Below, one piece after another: positions 1 through 8,586 of a stretch of DNA of 64,000 nt (positions are counted from its first letter, which is position 1; the number at the start of each line of letters is the position of its first letter). A model generated the notes under the pieces. It saw only the letters and a program-made list of their open reading frames with translations. It made no database searches and was not told the origin of the DNA. A program made the position numbers and the translations under genes. Source of the stretch: Saccharicrinis carchari (GTDB taxonomy: Bacteria > Bacteroidota > Bacteroidia > Bacteroidales > Marinilabiliaceae); assembly GCF_900182605.1 (NCBI RefSeq), contig NZ_FXTB01000001.1, forward strand, positions 992,001 through 1,056,000, written 5' to 3'.

Positions 1-2
1 CA

Positions 3-266
3 GTACCTGTGGGTAGCGGAACCGTAGCACGTACCGCCATGATACCCGTCCATGAGCGGGCTGCACGTGCTGTAATTGCCTGGATGCGCCACCAAACAAC
101 GGCCTACGACCACATGAAAATTGCCCGTATAAAAGGCGAAAGAAGAGAAGTGCGACGTATGCTGGCCCAAGAATCTACACGCTTAATGAACAACTATCGG
201 CGTGGTTTGCCCATACCGTTCACTTGCCCTTTAAAAAAAGCCCTGGATAAAATCATATCACCATAA
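3..266 (+). CDS. DUF2293 family protein, C-terminal part (5' end outside window)
   Basis: The frame is open to the left edge and ends at a TAA at 264-266, so this is the C-terminal part of a longer gene. The visible residues include AVIAWMRHQTTAYD and KGERREVRRMLAQ, which resemble the conserved end of DUF2293 proteins (an aromatic-rich AV-AW-RH-T-YD core followed by a basic helix). No enzymatic role is established for that family. The GTG at 9 is only the first possible start inside the window. A distant alternative is the C-terminus of a mobile-element protein. Confidence 0.5.
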   Translation, partial: VPVGSGTVARTAMIPVHERAARAVIAWMRHQTTAYDHMKIARIKGERREVRRMLAQESTRLMNNYRRGLPIPFTCPLKKALDKIISP

Positions 267-369
267 TGAAATAAAACTCCTTCCGAACTACTTGACAAAA
301 ATCACCTTGTGTTGCAACAATTAGTGCTTATCTTGTAAAGCGTTTAAAAAATGTATAAAACCAAAGCAT

Positions 370-1620
370 ATGGCAATAGTAAAACCATTTAAAGGCCTTC
401 GTCCTCCTCAAAAAATAGCAGCTACCTTAGCCTGCCTACCCTATGATGTGATGAACCGCGAGGAAGCGGCACGCATGGCGCAGGGAAAACCGGAATCGCT
501 ACTGCATGTTACACGAAGCGAAATAGATTGTCCGGCGGATACGGATATCCACTCGCAAGAGGTATATGATAAGTCGGTACAGAATTTTAAGCTGTTTCAG
601 GAAAAGGGCTGGCTGGTGCAAGATACCGAAGCCCATTTTTACATCTACGCCCAAACCATGGACGGCCGAACGCAGTATGGCATAGTGGGTGCAGCATCCA
701 TTGACGATTATTTAAACGGCATCATTAAAAAACATGAGCTTACGCGCAGCGAGAAAGAAAAAGACCGCATGGTGCATGTACGCATTAACAATGCCAATAT
801 TGAGCCTGTTTTTTTTACCTATCCTAATGTAAAAGAGATAGACCGAATAGTTGAAGACATTGTAGCCAGGCAAAAACCGGAATACGATTTTATCGCCGAG
901 GATGGTTTCGGACACCATTTCTGGGTGGTTAAGGATGCCCAAACCAATCAGCATCTCGAGCAGCTTTTCGCTAACAAAGTACCTGCCACCTATGTTGCCG
1001 ACGGCCATCACCGAACTGCCGCAGCCGCTTTGGTGGGCAAAGAAAAACGCGAACAGAATCCCAATCATACCGGGGAAGAAAACTACAACTTCTTTTTGGC
1101 GGTACATTTTCCGGATACACAACTTAAAATTATCGATTACAACCGTGTGGTAAAAGATCTGAACGGTCTGAGCAAGGCATCCTTTATCCATAAGCTAAGC
1201 GAAAGCTTTGAGGTGGGGCCGGCTGCAAAAGAAATCATTAAACCTACTGCCTTGCACGAATTTTCGATGTATTTAGATGGGCATTGGTATAAATTGAATG
1301 CCAAGCCGGGCACCTATAACGACAAAGACCCTATTGGCGTATTGGATGTAACGGTATTATCGGATCTTGTTTTAGATAAAATTTTAGGCATAGTAGATTT
1401 ACGTACCGATAAACGGATTGATTTTGTTGGCGGTATTCGTGGTCTTGGCGAATTGAAGAAAAGAGTGGACAGTGGTGAAATGGAAGTGGCTTTTGCCATG
1501 TATCCGGTTAGCATGCAGCAGCTTATCGATATTGCCGACACAGGCAACATCATGCCGCCAAAAACTACCTGGTTCGAACCTAAGCTACGATCGGGATTGG
1601 TGATCCATAAGCTCGATTAA
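370..1620 (+). CDS. DUF1015 family protein
   Basis: A 416-residue soluble protein without a signal peptide. The N-terminus (PFKGLRPP, then LPYDVMNREEA) and the central VADGHHRTAAA motif near residues 211-221 are typical of full-length DUF1015 proteins. The HHR motif is the most conserved part, although no reaction is established. In many Bacteroidota this gene is close to serC-serA; here those genes lie about 13 kb downstream, so a link to serine metabolism is only inference. Start ATG at 370; no strong ribosome-binding site, as is usual in this phylum. Confidence 0.88.
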   Translation: MAIVKPFKGLRPPQKIAATLACLPYDVMNREEAARMAQGKPESLLHVTRSEIDCPADTDIHSQEVYDKSVQNFKLFQEKGWLVQDTEAHFYIYAQTMDGRTQYGIVGAASIDDYLNGIIKKHELTRSEKEKDRMVHVRINNANIEPVFFTYPNVKEIDRIVEDIVARQKPEYDFIAEDGFGHHFWVVKDAQTNQHLEQLFANKVPATYVADGHHRTAAAALVGKEKREQNPNHTGEENYNFFLAVHFPDTQLKIIDYNRVVKDLNGLSKASFIHKLSESFEVGPAAKEIIKPTALHEFSMYLDGHWYKLNAKPGTYNDKDPIGVLDVTVLSDLVLDKILGIVDLRTDKRIDFVGGIRGLGELKKRVDSGEMEVAFAMYPVSMQQLIDIADTGNIMPPKTTWFEPKLRSGLVIHKLD

Positions 1621-1773
1621 ATATTCCCTCGTTTAATGGCAGAAGCTGCTTTTAATTTAGATGGAATCGAAATACATCATTTACAATGTTTTGTACACGG
1701 AGGTGGCGCTATGCTCACCTCCTTTTTTATATATCATCGGCCACCGTCTCCTGGCTTTTAAAGTTCTGTGAAC

Positions 1774-1992
1774 CTATCCGCGAAGCAATTTCAACTTCCT
1801 TTCTTTTTCCAGTTCTTCATGCAATATCTCCTCCACATCATCGTAGCAAGCTCCGCAAATGGTGGCAGCACCGGTCTCATCCTGCACATCGTCCACCGTT
1901 TTTAGTTGTTTATCGTGTATGGCTTTTACCAAATCCTGCTTTCGGAGCATCATATGCTTACATACAAAATCTCTATCTTTAAATTTGCTCAT
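1774..1992 (-). CDS. BFD-like [2Fe-2S]-binding domain protein
   Basis: A 72-residue protein built like the BFD-like (bacterioferritin-associated ferredoxin) domain: an N-terminal cysteine motif, a helix (DLVKAIHDKQ), a TVDDVQDETGA stretch and a CGAC motif at residues 46-49. The usual first motif is C-x-C; here it reads C11-K12-H13, so the predicted cluster ligands would be three cysteines and perhaps one histidine. It probably binds an iron-sulfur cluster and acts in electron transfer or iron handling. It is transcribed towards the DUF1015 gene. The C-terminus is highly charged. Confidence 0.75.
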   Translation of the reverse strand: MSKFKDRDFVCKHMMLRKQDLVKAIHDKQLKTVDDVQDETGAATICGACYDDVEEILHEELEKERKLKLLRG

Positions 1993-2297
1993 TATTTTTT
2001 GTTTTATTTAATGTCTGTTACAAACAACCATGGACGCACTTAATCATTTCAACACAATCCATGCGCTTGATTATCTTAAATGAATTATTACTTTAAACCA
2101 AACTTTGCCAAATTAGTTCAAAGCGTTAAAGCAATCCATACAATAAGTTAAGGAAGTGTTAAATTATACTATTTATAGGTCATCAGAACAATTCATTAAC
2201 ATCTTTTAACAGTCCTGAACTCTCCACTGGACATTAAAAAACTAATTTTGAAATCCATTGAAAAAAGCATTATTTAATTAACAATAACAATATACCC
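1993..2297. other. Intergenic region before the moxR-bat genes
   Basis: About 305 A+T-rich bases between the divergent BFD-like gene and moxR. I see no open frame or RNA gene. The only recognisable site is a TAnnTTTG element at 2243-2250. Confidence 0.5.
2243..2250 (+). promoter_or_regulatory. Possible promoter -7 element of moxR
   Basis: TAATTTTG matches the Bacteroidota -7 consensus TAnnTTTG and lies 48 bases before the moxR start. No clear TTTG -33 element is visible, so this is a moderate prediction. Confidence 0.4.
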
Positions 2298-3293
2298 ATG
2301 GAGCAATCTGTTGATATTAGGGAGTTAAACGAAAGGATAAAAAACGAAAGTTCGTTTGTAGATTTGTTGACCATTGAAATGAACAAGGTCATCGTAGGCC
2401 AAAAACATCTGGTAGAGGGTTTGTTAATTGGCTTGTTGAGCGATGGCCACATCCTGCTGGAGGGAGTGCCGGGATTAGCAAAAACATTAGCCATCAACAC
2501 CTTAGCCACTATTGTGGATGCCGATTTTAGCCGGATACAATTTACACCGGATTTGCTGCCTGCCGACCTTTTGGGTACGATGATTTATAGCCAAAAGAAC
2601 GAAGAGTTTATTATTAAAAAAGGGCCTATCTTCACCAATTTTGTACTGGCCGACGAAATAAACCGTGCCCCGGCCAAAGTACAAAGCGCCTTACTTGAAG
2701 CCATGCAGGAGCGTCAGGTAACCATTGGCGAAACCACGCACAAATTGCAAGAACCCTTTTTGGTGATGGCCACGCAAAACCCCATTGAGCAGGAAGGAAC
2801 TTACCCTCTTCCTGAAGCACAGGTTGACCGGTTTATGCTCAAGGTTGTTATCGACTATCCCAAAAAAGAGGAGGAACAAATGATTATCCGACACAATCTG
2901 GCACAATCATTCCCTAAAGCATCGTGCATTTTAAAACCCGAGGATATCCTCCGCGCCCGTAAAGTGGTAAAGGATGTTTATATGGACGAAAAAATTGAAA
3001 AGTACATCGTTGATATTGTTTTTGCTACTCGTTTCCCATCGCAATATAAACTAGAGAAATATGAGGAGATGATTTCGTACGGTTGTTCGCCTCGTGCCAG
3101 TATCAACCTGTCAATGGCAGCTAAGGCCTATGCTTTTATCAAACGCCGGGGGTATGTGATACCTGAAGATGTTCGCGCTGTTTGCCACGATGTGATGCGC
3201 CACAGGATTGGACTCTCTTACGAGGCGGAGGCCAATAATATTACTTCGGTAGATGTGATCAACGACATATTAAATACGGTGGAAGTTCCTTAA
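2298..3293 (+). CDS. MoxR family AAA+ ATPase of the Bat gene set
   Basis: A 331-residue cytoplasmic AAA+ ATPase. Walker A is GVPGLAKT (residues 56-63), Walker B VLADE (116-120), and an ATQNP sensor-1 motif follows near residue 157. MoxR ATPases are thought to act as chaperones with von Willebrand factor A (VWA) proteins. The genes that follow (DUF58, BatA, BatB) encode exactly such partners. It is the first gene of the cluster, with a possible promoter 48 bases upstream and a 164-base gap to the DUF58 gene. Called BatI or MoxR in related organisms. Confidence 0.93.
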   Translation: MEQSVDIRELNERIKNESSFVDLLTIEMNKVIVGQKHLVEGLLIGLLSDGHILLEGVPGLAKTLAINTLATIVDADFSRIQFTPDLLPADLLGTMIYSQKNEEFIIKKGPIFTNFVLADEINRAPAKVQSALLEAMQERQVTIGETTHKLQEPFLVMATQNPIEQEGTYPLPEAQVDRFMLKVVIDYPKKEEEQMIIRHNLAQSFPKASCILKPEDILRARKVVKDVYMDEKIEKYIVDIVFATRFPSQYKLEKYEEMISYGCSPRASINLSMAAKAYAFIKRRGYVIPEDVRAVCHDVMRHRIGLSYEAEANNITSVDVINDILNTVEVP

Positions 3294-3457
3294 AGGGTGA
3301 AGAGTTAAAAGTGACATGTTTAAAGCTTTAGCGAGCTATAAACTATTCATTGCCAACTAATTTCTCGTCAGTAAATTCATTAGATTAAGATGACGGGATG
3401 TCACATTGTTGCAACGGATGACTGATAACTGAATACCGATCATTACAGCAAAAAAAC

Positions 3458-4324
3458 ATGGATACAGCAGATCTAATAAAAAATGTACGACGGATAGAAA
3501 TAAAATCCAGAGGGCTTTCCAATAATATATTCGCAGGCGAGTACCATTCGGCATTTAAAGGTCGTGGTATGACCTTTAGCGAAGTGCGCGAGTACCAATA
3601 CGGCGACGACATACGGAATATCGACTGGAATGTTACTGCGCGCTTCAACCATCCCTATGTTAAAATATTTGAGGAAGAAAGGGAACTGACGGTGATGCTG
3701 CTCATTGATGTTTCAGGTTCGCGGGAATTTGGAACCTCATTTAAATACAAGAAAAACATTATCACCGAAATAGCTGCTGTATTGTCTTTTTCGGCTATAC
3801 AAAACAATGATAAAATAGGTGTTATCTTTTTTTCGGATAAGATAGAAAAGTTTATCACTCCCCAAAAAGGACGTAAACACATTTTGCATATTATCCGCCA
3901 GTTGATTTCGTTTACACCCGATAACCGTACCACCAACATTGCCGAAGCTTTGCGCTACCTCACCAATGCCATAAAAAAAAGGTGTACAGCATTTGTGATT
4001 TCCGATTTTATGGATGACGACTTTGAGAACGCACTTAAAATTGCCAATCAAAAACACGATGTGGTGGCGCTAAAAATTTACGACAAACGCGAAACAGAAA
4101 TGCCCGCCGTTGGTCTGGTAAAAATGAAGGATGCCGAAACGGACAACTATTCCTGGATTGACACCTCAAACAAAAGTGTACAGGAGGCCTATGCCCAATG
4201 GTGGAGAGACAGTGATGCAAGCACACAAGCCATATTCCGCAAGTGCGGTATCGACAATACCTCTATCCGTACCGACGAGGATTATGTGAAATCGTTGATG
4301 TACTTATTTAAAAAACGAATGTGA
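3458..4324 (+). CDS. DUF58 domain protein with VWA-like fold
   Basis: A 288-residue protein without membrane segments. The DUF58 signature runs through residues 39-62 (EYQYGDDIRNIDWNVTAR) and is followed by LLIDVSGS at 82-88, a metal-ion-dependent adhesion site (MIDAS)-like VWA motif. DUF58 proteins usually stand directly after moxR, as here, and are presumed MoxR clients. Its TGA overlaps the next start (TGATG), which suggests translational coupling. The exact biochemical role is unknown. Confidence 0.92.
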   Translation: MDTADLIKNVRRIEIKSRGLSNNIFAGEYHSAFKGRGMTFSEVREYQYGDDIRNIDWNVTARFNHPYVKIFEEERELTVMLLIDVSGSREFGTSFKYKKNIITEIAAVLSFSAIQNNDKIGVIFFSDKIEKFITPQKGRKHILHIIRQLISFTPDNRTTNIAEALRYLTNAIKKRCTAFVISDFMDDDFENALKIANQKHDVVALKIYDKRETEMPAVGLVKMKDAETDNYSWIDTSNKSVQEAYAQWWRDSDASTQAIFRKCGIDNTSIRTDEDYVKSLMYLFKKRM

Positions 4325-5373
4325 TGAGCGGAATGGTAATTTTAAATACGATGAAACGTTTTGGCTTAAAAATTAGCTTTGTGGCCATGCTGCTTTCGGC
4401 TATGAGTTTTGCTATGCAAGCGCAACAAGTAAATGTAACGGCCACATTGGATAGTACCATGATTGTTATTGGCGGACAAATAGACTTAAAGTTGGAGGTA
4501 AGTCAACCGGAAGGATTAATCGTCAATTTTCCGTTTTTTACCGATACCATCACCAAAAATATCGAGATAGTGGATAAAGGCGGGGTGGACAGTATGAAGA
4601 TAGACAATAACCGTCTGGTACTTTCTCAACTGTACCGGATTACCTCATTCGATAGCGGATTACATTACATTCCGCCCATACAAATAGAGGTTATTCAGCA
4701 GGAAGCAAAAAACATCGCTTCGTCTAATGCACTGAGTTTGATGGTGGTTAACCCCTTTAAAGAGGTTAACCCCGAAAAAGGGGTGATGGATATTAAAGGG
4801 CCGCAGGAGGCGCCATTTAAATTGAGCGAAGTACTACACTATATTTACTTATACGGGGGAATCGCAATAGCCTTGGCACTCCTGATATGGCTTTTTCTGT
4901 ACTTACGTAATAAGCACACCAAAGGTGGATTATCGTTGATTAAAGCCAAACCCGAAGAACCGGCTCACATTATCGCACTGCGCGAACTCGATAAAATTAA
5001 AGCATCCAAACTTTGGGAACATAATAGAGTGAAGGAGTTTTATACCCAGGTAAGCGACACTATTCGTAACTACATCGAAAAGCGTTACGAAAAACCGGCC
5101 ATGGAACAAACATCACAGGAGATATTCGACTCACTCAGCAAACTGGAGATTGGGCCTAAATCGATGGAGCAACTAAAGCAAGTACTCGAACTGGCCGACT
5201 TGGTTAAGTTTGCCAAGTTTACTCCCTTACCCGACGAAAACGGGATAAGTTTGATGAATGCCTACTTTTTTGTAAACCAGACCAAAAAAGAAGAAATAAA
5301 ACCCCTGGAGGAAGAAAAAGAAGAAATGCTGGCTAAAGAAGCCGAAACCAGTATAACGGTTTCCGATAAATAG
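4324..5373 (+). CDS. Bat-cluster membrane protein with N-terminal signal and one TM helix
   Basis: About 349 residues. The signal sequence (MKRFGLKISFVAMLLSAM...) is followed by a roughly 130-residue beta-rich periplasmic domain, one TM helix near residues 178-198 and a cytoplasmic helical tail ending in an E/K-rich stretch. This layout recalls BatD and DUF4381 proteins, and genes of this type sit between DUF58 and batA in Bacteroidota. The ATG at 4324 overlaps the upstream TGA; an ATG at 4351 gives a more typical signal peptide and may be the true start. Presumed to anchor or regulate the MoxR/VWA complex; unproven. Confidence 0.82.
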   Translation: MSGMVILNTMKRFGLKISFVAMLLSAMSFAMQAQQVNVTATLDSTMIVIGGQIDLKLEVSQPEGLIVNFPFFTDTITKNIEIVDKGGVDSMKIDNNRLVLSQLYRITSFDSGLHYIPPIQIEVIQQEAKNIASSNALSLMVVNPFKEVNPEKGVMDIKGPQEAPFKLSEVLHYIYLYGGIAIALALLIWLFLYLRNKHTKGGLSLIKAKPEEPAHIIALRELDKIKASKLWEHNRVKEFYTQVSDTIRNYIEKRYEKPAMEQTSQEIFDSLSKLEIGPKSMEQLKQVLELADLVKFAKFTPLPDENGISLMNAYFFVNQTKKEEIKPLEEEKEEMLAKEAETSITVSDK

Positions 5374-5470
5374 CATATTTAAGCTGAACGATTCATCTTT
5401 TATTAAATATGAATAAATTTCAGAGCCTGCCCGTCGTTTTTACGGGGTGAATCCCGATACAGCTGAAGTC

Positions 5471-5492
5471 AAACTTTTGGAAAAAGTTTTTT
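5471..5492 (+). terminator. Terminator-like hairpin between the first three bat-cluster genes and batA
   Basis: AAACTTTT and AAAAGTTT form an 8-bp stem with a 3-base loop and run into TTTT. The stem is A+T-rich and weak. It lies in a 287-base gap that otherwise has no gene, so the operon may be split or attenuated here. Confidence 0.3.
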
Positions 5493-5660
5493 ACCGAATT
5501 GAAAATCGACAGCCTGCTCGCTGATTTTATTTCTGGATGCCGAACATAGTCACTATCGGTGACAGAGATAATTTTTGAAATAAGGATAGGCATAGCCAAT
5601 TATTTGGGCTAAGAAAAACCAGGACAGTTTAATTAATATAGTTACAGAAGATTATTTACA

Positions 5661-6653
5661 ATGAACGACATAACTTTTTTACATCCCAATTACCTATATC
5701 TGGCGTTGCTGGTGTTGCCCATGGTAGCCTGGTATGTCTGGAAACACAAAAGCGCCCAAGCCTCGCTGCAAATATCATCGCTTAAAGGATTTAAAAAGGC
5801 GCCTGTGAGCTGGAAAGTATATTTAAGGCATCTGCCTATTGTGTTGAGATCGTTGGCCATACTTTTTCTGGTAATTGTACTGGCGCGCCCGCAATCGTCC
5901 AACAGTTCGCACAACGTGGTTACCGAGGGTATCGACATTATGATGGCGATGGATATATCATCAAGTATGGAGGCACTGGATTTTAAGCCCAACCGACTGG
6001 AAGCGGCTAAAGAAGTAGCGATACAGTTTATGTCGGCACGCGAAAACGATAAAATTGGTATTGTAATATTTGCCGGACAAAGTTTTACGCAATGTCCGCT
6101 TACCACCGACAAAAAAGTGCTGGTGAATATGATGGCCGACATTACTACCCATATGGTAGAAGACGGTACTGCCATAGGTTTAGGGCTGGCTACAGCAGTG
6201 AGTCGTATTAAGGACAGTGATGCGAAATCGAAGGTAATTATTCTGTTAACCGACGGTGTAAACAACCGCGGCGAGGTGGCACCTCTCACAGCAGCCGAAA
6301 TAGCCAAAACATTTGGCGTTAGGGTGTATACCATTGGCGTTGGAACACAAGGCGTAGCGCAACGACCCGTACAAACGCCTTACGGTACCCGGCTTGTAGA
6401 AGAGGAAGTACGGATAGATGAAGAGATGATGAAACAGATTTCGAGTATAACCGATGGAAAATACTTTAGGGCTACTGATAAAAGCGGCCTTAGAAAAATA
6501 TACGAGGAGATTGACCAGCTGGAGAAAACCAAAATAGAAGTTAAAGAATATACCAAACACTCCGAAGAGTATATGCTGTGGGCTATTTTAGCTGCTGTAT
6601 GTGTATTAACGGAAGTGTTTTTAAAAAGTACTGTGTTGCGCAATCTGCCATAA
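5661..6653 (+). CDS. batA: BatA, VWA-domain membrane protein
   Basis: A 330-residue protein with the BatA/BatB architecture: N-terminal TM helices (about residues 10-26 and 58-75), a VWA domain and a C-terminal TM helix. The MIDAS residues are visible: DISSS at 98-102, a DGTAIGLG threonine loop and LLTDGVNNRG. Bat proteins were linked to aerotolerance in Bacteroides and to stress tolerance elsewhere, but the mechanism is not settled. The intact MIDAS argues for metal-dependent protein binding. batB follows after 60 bases. Confidence 0.93.
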   Translation: MNDITFLHPNYLYLALLVLPMVAWYVWKHKSAQASLQISSLKGFKKAPVSWKVYLRHLPIVLRSLAILFLVIVLARPQSSNSSHNVVTEGIDIMMAMDISSSMEALDFKPNRLEAAKEVAIQFMSARENDKIGIVIFAGQSFTQCPLTTDKKVLVNMMADITTHMVEDGTAIGLGLATAVSRIKDSDAKSKVIILLTDGVNNRGEVAPLTAAEIAKTFGVRVYTIGVGTQGVAQRPVQTPYGTRLVEEEVRIDEEMMKQISSITDGKYFRATDKSGLRKIYEEIDQLEKTKIEVKEYTKHSEEYMLWAILAAVCVLTEVFLKSTVLRNLP

Positions 6654-6713
6654 CGGATTCGCCGCATAAAAACTCAACTAATGATAATTTCTTTGCATTA
6701 ATTATAAAACACC

Positions 6714-7754
6714 ATGTTTAGATTTGAACATCCCGATTTTTTATACTTGCTGATTCTAATTCCCGTATTGGCCTTTGCCAGTCTGTTGATAGCTCGTAAG
6801 CGCAAACGGGCTTTGCAACGTTTTGGCAATCCCGAGCTGCTGGAGCCGCTTATGCCGGGAGTCTCAGCTATTCGTCCGGTCATCAAATTTTATTTGATAC
6901 TGCTGGCACTTAGCGCCATCATCTTTACCTTGGCAGGGCCACAGTTTGGTACAAAGCTTCAAACGGTAAAACGTAAGGGCATCGAAATAATGATAGCTTT
7001 AGATGTGAGTAACAGCATGAATGCGCAAGACATTGCACCCAGCAGACTCGACAGGGCAAAAAGAGCCATTTATCAATTGGTTGACAAATTACAGAACGAT
7101 AAGGTGGGATTGATTGTTTTTGCCGGAGAAGCGTATACACAGTTGCCCATCACTACTGATTATCCCTCGGCAAAAATGTTTATCTCTTCCATTAATACCG
7201 ACATAGTACCAACGCAAGGGACCGCTATCGGGGCGGCCATTCGGCGTAGCATGAGCTCTTTTAGTGCGCAGGAAAACGTTAACAGAGCCATCATAGTTAT
7301 CACGGACGGCGAAAATCACGAAGACGATGCCATCGGTGCCGCTAAAGCAGCCGTAGAAAAAGGCATAAAGGTTTATACCGTAGGGATGGGATTACCCAAG
7401 GGGGCACCCATCCCCATACCTGGTGGTGGAAAAAATAATTTTATGAAGGATCGGGAGGGCAACGTGGTGATATCCAAACTCGACGAAGCCATGTTGGTTG
7501 AAATTGCTAAAGCAGGGGATGCCGAATTTATACCCGCCAACAATATACGTAAGGGAATAAACGATTTAGTTGACTACCTCTCTAAACTCGAAAAAACAGA
7601 AATGGAGGCTAAGATTTATACCGACTACGAAAACCAGTTTCAGTATATAGCACTGATAGCACTGATTATGTTGTTGATAGATTTTATAGTATTAGAACGG
7701 AAAAACAAATATTTAAGCAAAATTAAATTGTTTGAAGAGGAGGATAAAAAATGA
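6714..7754 (+). CDS. batB: BatB, VWA-domain membrane protein
   Basis: A 346-residue paralogue of BatA: two N-terminal hydrophobic helices (about residues 10-27 and 56-74), a VWA domain with MIDAS DVSNS at 97-101 and ITDGENHEDD, and a C-terminal TM helix. It is probably an inner-membrane partner of BatA that exposes the VWA domain to the other Bat proteins. Its stop overlaps the batC start by 4 bases, so translation is probably coupled. The tail after the last TM helix is short and charged. Confidence 0.93.
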   Translation: MFRFEHPDFLYLLILIPVLAFASLLIARKRKRALQRFGNPELLEPLMPGVSAIRPVIKFYLILLALSAIIFTLAGPQFGTKLQTVKRKGIEIMIALDVSNSMNAQDIAPSRLDRAKRAIYQLVDKLQNDKVGLIVFAGEAYTQLPITTDYPSAKMFISSINTDIVPTQGTAIGAAIRRSMSSFSAQENVNRAIIVITDGENHEDDAIGAAKAAVEKGIKVYTVGMGLPKGAPIPIPGGGKNNFMKDREGNVVISKLDEAMLVEIAKAGDAEFIPANNIRKGINDLVDYLSKLEKTEMEAKIYTDYENQFQYIALIALIMLLIDFIVLERKNKYLSKIKLFEEEDKK

Positions 7755-8473
7755 GAAGCTTACTGAGTATCCTATTGATATTAATTGCGGCACAAACATT
7801 TGCCCAAAAGGAACGCAAACATATACGCAGCGGAAACGACCAATACAACGAAGGGAAGTTTATCGAGTCCGAGATTGAATACAAGAAAGCTTTAGATAAA
7901 CTTAAAGAAGGAAAGTCGTCGTTCGAGGCTGAATTTAACCTGGGTGATGCCTATTTTAAACAAGAAAAATACGAAGAGGCCTATAATCAGTTCCAAAGTA
8001 TAAGCCGGGAAGGACTCACTAAAGTGCAAAAATCCGAACTATGGCACAACATTGGCAACACCTATATTACTAAAAAAGAAATAGATAAGGCCATTGATGC
8101 GTATAAACAAGCCCTGCGCAACAACCCTTTAGATGACGAAACACGGTATAATTTGATTGCAGCCATGAAAATGAAGGAGCAGCAAGATCAAAATAAAGAC
8201 CAAAATCAAGAGCAGGAACAGGAGCAGGATAAAAAAGATCAGGAACAGGAGGAGCAGGATAAAAAAGACCAGAAAAAAAAGGATCAGGAGCAGCAAAAAC
8301 AAGATCAGAATAAAGAAGATCAGGCCAATAAGCCGGAACAACAGGAAAATCAAATATCCAAAGAAGCGGCTGAGCGTATCCTCAATGCACTGGATCAGGA
8401 CGAACAGGAGCTTCAGGACGAAAAAAGAAAAATTAAAGGAGCACCTGCTAAAAATATCGAGAAAAACTGGTAA
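7751..8473 (+). CDS. batC: BatC, TPR protein with a Q/E/K/D-rich tail
   Basis: A 240-residue protein with a signal peptide (MRSLLSILLILIAAQTFAQ) and TPR repeats over about residues 25-135, including YEEAYNQF and IDKAIDAYKQALRNNPLD. From about residue 142 to 200 it is almost wholly Gln, Glu, Lys and Asp; a short conserved helix (AAERILNALDQDEQEL) closes it. BatC and BatE are the TPR members of the cluster and are predicted periplasmic scaffolds. The start overlaps the batB stop by 4 bases. The low-complexity part is encoded by near-repeats and may vary in length between strains. Confidence 0.9.
   Translation: MRSLLSILLILIAAQTFAQKERKHIRSGNDQYNEGKFIESEIEYKKALDKLKEGKSSFEAEFNLGDAYFKQEKYEEAYNQFQSISREGLTKVQKSELWHNIGNTYITKKEIDKAIDAYKQALRNNPLDDETRYNLIAAMKMKEQQDQNKDQNQEQEQEQDKKDQEQEEQDKKDQKKKDQEQQKQDQNKEDQANKPEQQENQISKEAAERILNALDQDEQELQDEKRKIKGAPAKNIEKNW
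8174..8350 (+). repeat. Low-complexity coding repeat in batC
   Basis: An A/G-rich stretch made of imperfect copies of a unit such as CAGGATAAAAAAGACCAG, encoding alternating Q, D, E and K. It explains the long antisense open frame of Leu/Phe/Ile at 8129-8353, which is an artefact. Slippage within it would usually keep the frame only in steps of three. Confidence 0.7.
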
Positions 8474-8564
8474 TAGGTCTTTGTAATAAAGAAACCTTGA
8501 CTACAAAAAACTGATTCCTTTGTAGCACTATTTACATTACCACGGCACATTTAGAATTATGTGC

Positions 8565-8572
8565 TATTTTTG
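8565..8572 (+). promoter_or_regulatory. Possible internal promoter before batD
   Basis: TATTTTTG (followed by CG) matches TAnnTTTG and lies 15 bases before the batD start, in the 113-base gap after batC. The same TATTTTTGCGAA string occurs before serC. No good -33 box is visible. Confidence 0.35.
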
Positions 8573-8586
8573 CGAAGAATTACAAT

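Noticed and set aside
5690-6334. A 214-codon minus-strand open frame over batA
   Set aside because: It is antisense to a strong VWA gene and has no recognisable motif.
8129-8353. A Leu/Ile/Phe-rich minus-strand frame, like a membrane peptide
   Set aside because: It is the complement of the Q/E/K/D repeat in batC.
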